Shown here: positions 12,876 through 13,305 of the stretch, piece after piece | Layout of the letters: each line of letters starts with the position of its first letter | How positions within the stretch are numbered: the first letter of the stretch is position 1 | From: an uncultured Collinsella sp. | GTDB taxonomy: Bacteria > Actinomycetota > Coriobacteriia > Coriobacteriales > Coriobacteriaceae | Length of the DNA stretch: 13,305 nucleotides | Reading direction: 5' to 3' | Assembly (NCBI GenBank): GCA_902474645.1 | Contig: CABRWN010000040.1 | Span: forward strand, 1 to 13,305 | Translations under genes and position numbers: made by a program | Notes under the pieces: generated by a model | The model's database searches: none | What the model was told of the DNA's origin: nothing | What the model saw: only the letters and a program-made list of their open reading frames with translations

Positions 12876-13305
12876 ATGTCCATTCGTATTATTACCGATT
12901 CCGCGAGCGATATGTCGCCGGCGGAGCACCCGGCACTGGCCGTTTTGCCGCTGTCCGTTACCTTTGGCACCGATGTGTACATGGATGGCGTCGACATCGA
13001 TCACCAGCGCTTTTACGAGATGCTCGTGGAGCGCGATGAGCTGCCCAAGACCGGCCAGGTCAACCCGTACGCGTTTTCGCAGGCGATTGCCGAGGCGCGT
13101 GAAGCCGGCGATGAGGCTGTGATTATTACCGTGGGCGCTAAGCTATCAGGCACCAATCAGAGTGCCCGTACCGCACTTGCCGAGGCGCCGGGCGGCGACG
13201 TGTACGTGGTAGACAGCAACAACGTCACCCTGGGTGAGCGCGTCCTGGTCGAGTATGCCCTGCGCCTGGTGGACGAGGGCCGTAGTGCGGCCCAAATCGC
13301 GGCGG
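12876..13305 (+). CDS. DegV-family fatty-acid-binding protein, partial (C-terminus beyond window)
   Basis: The first 143 codons of a DegV protein (usually about 280-300 residues) are present. It starts at ATG 12876 after a GAAAGGA ribosome site. Family marks are IRIITDSASDMS (3-14), VLPLSVTFG (23-31), PKTGQVNP (57-64) and KLSGTNQSA (89-97, the lipid-carboxylate-binding loop, normally SGT-x-QSA). DegV/FakB proteins bind fatty acids and can present them to the FakA kinase for phosphorylation and entry into phospholipids. Whether this copy works with a FakA cannot be told; no such gene is in the window. Confidence 0.94.
   Translation, partial: MSIRIITDSASDMSPAEHPALAVLPLSVTFGTDVYMDGVDIDHQRFYEMLVERDELPKTGQVNPYAFSQAIAEAREAGDEAVIITVGAKLSGTNQSARTALAEAPGGDVYVVDSNNVTLGERVLVEYALRLVDEGRSAAQIAA

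Overview
The window is GC-rich (about 60% by eye) with strongly GC-biased third codon positions. Its gene set suggests a fermentative gut actinobacterium of the Coriobacteriia, most likely Collinsella or a close relative. Supporting signs are the clostridial-type 387-residue SerA, the ATP-type PEP carboxykinase, the many AGGAG-like ribosome binding sites, and the repeated terminators and palindromes between genes. The taxonomy is inference from memory of such genomes; no 16S or other marker gene is present.

Left block (1-6143), all on the minus strand. Read in the direction of transcription it holds a K+/H+-type antiporter with a tandem RCK_C tail; a short stretch with the relic of a gene tail; serC and serA, which perform two steps of serine synthesis from 3-phosphoglycerate and end at a strong terminator; then a separately transcribed pair, an M20 metallopeptidase and a DUF1015-like gene that runs off the left edge. 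No serB is present here.

Middle block (6144-9512). A plus-strand PPP-type metallophosphatase is cut by an in-frame amber codon, and its conserved C-terminal segment continues in frame after the stop. About 320 bp of repeat-rich non-coding DNA follows, including a 123-bp element with perfect 18-bp inverted ends. A minus-strand Wzx-like flippase with a TTG start comes next. The 378-bp gap before pckA holds two perfect palindromes at the flippase promoter, a cluster of hairpin repeats of the GGGACGTTCC type, and two more palindromes at the pckA promoter.

Right block (9513-13305), all on the plus strand. It holds pckA with a terminator; a promoter followed by a roughly 100-nt structured leader that ends in its own terminator; a solo B3/B4-domain protein; a second terminator nearly identical in stem sequence to that of pckA; a MarR-type regulator; and the start of a DegV-family lipid-binding protein, cut by the right edge.

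Most genes are ordinary housekeeping functions. The parts most worth a second look are non-coding: the attenuator-like leader or small RNA before the B3/B4 gene (11235-11367), the 123-bp inverted-repeat element (7351-7473) with its flanking repeats, an 18-nt motif shared by two distant intergenic regions, and the amber-interrupted phosphatase.
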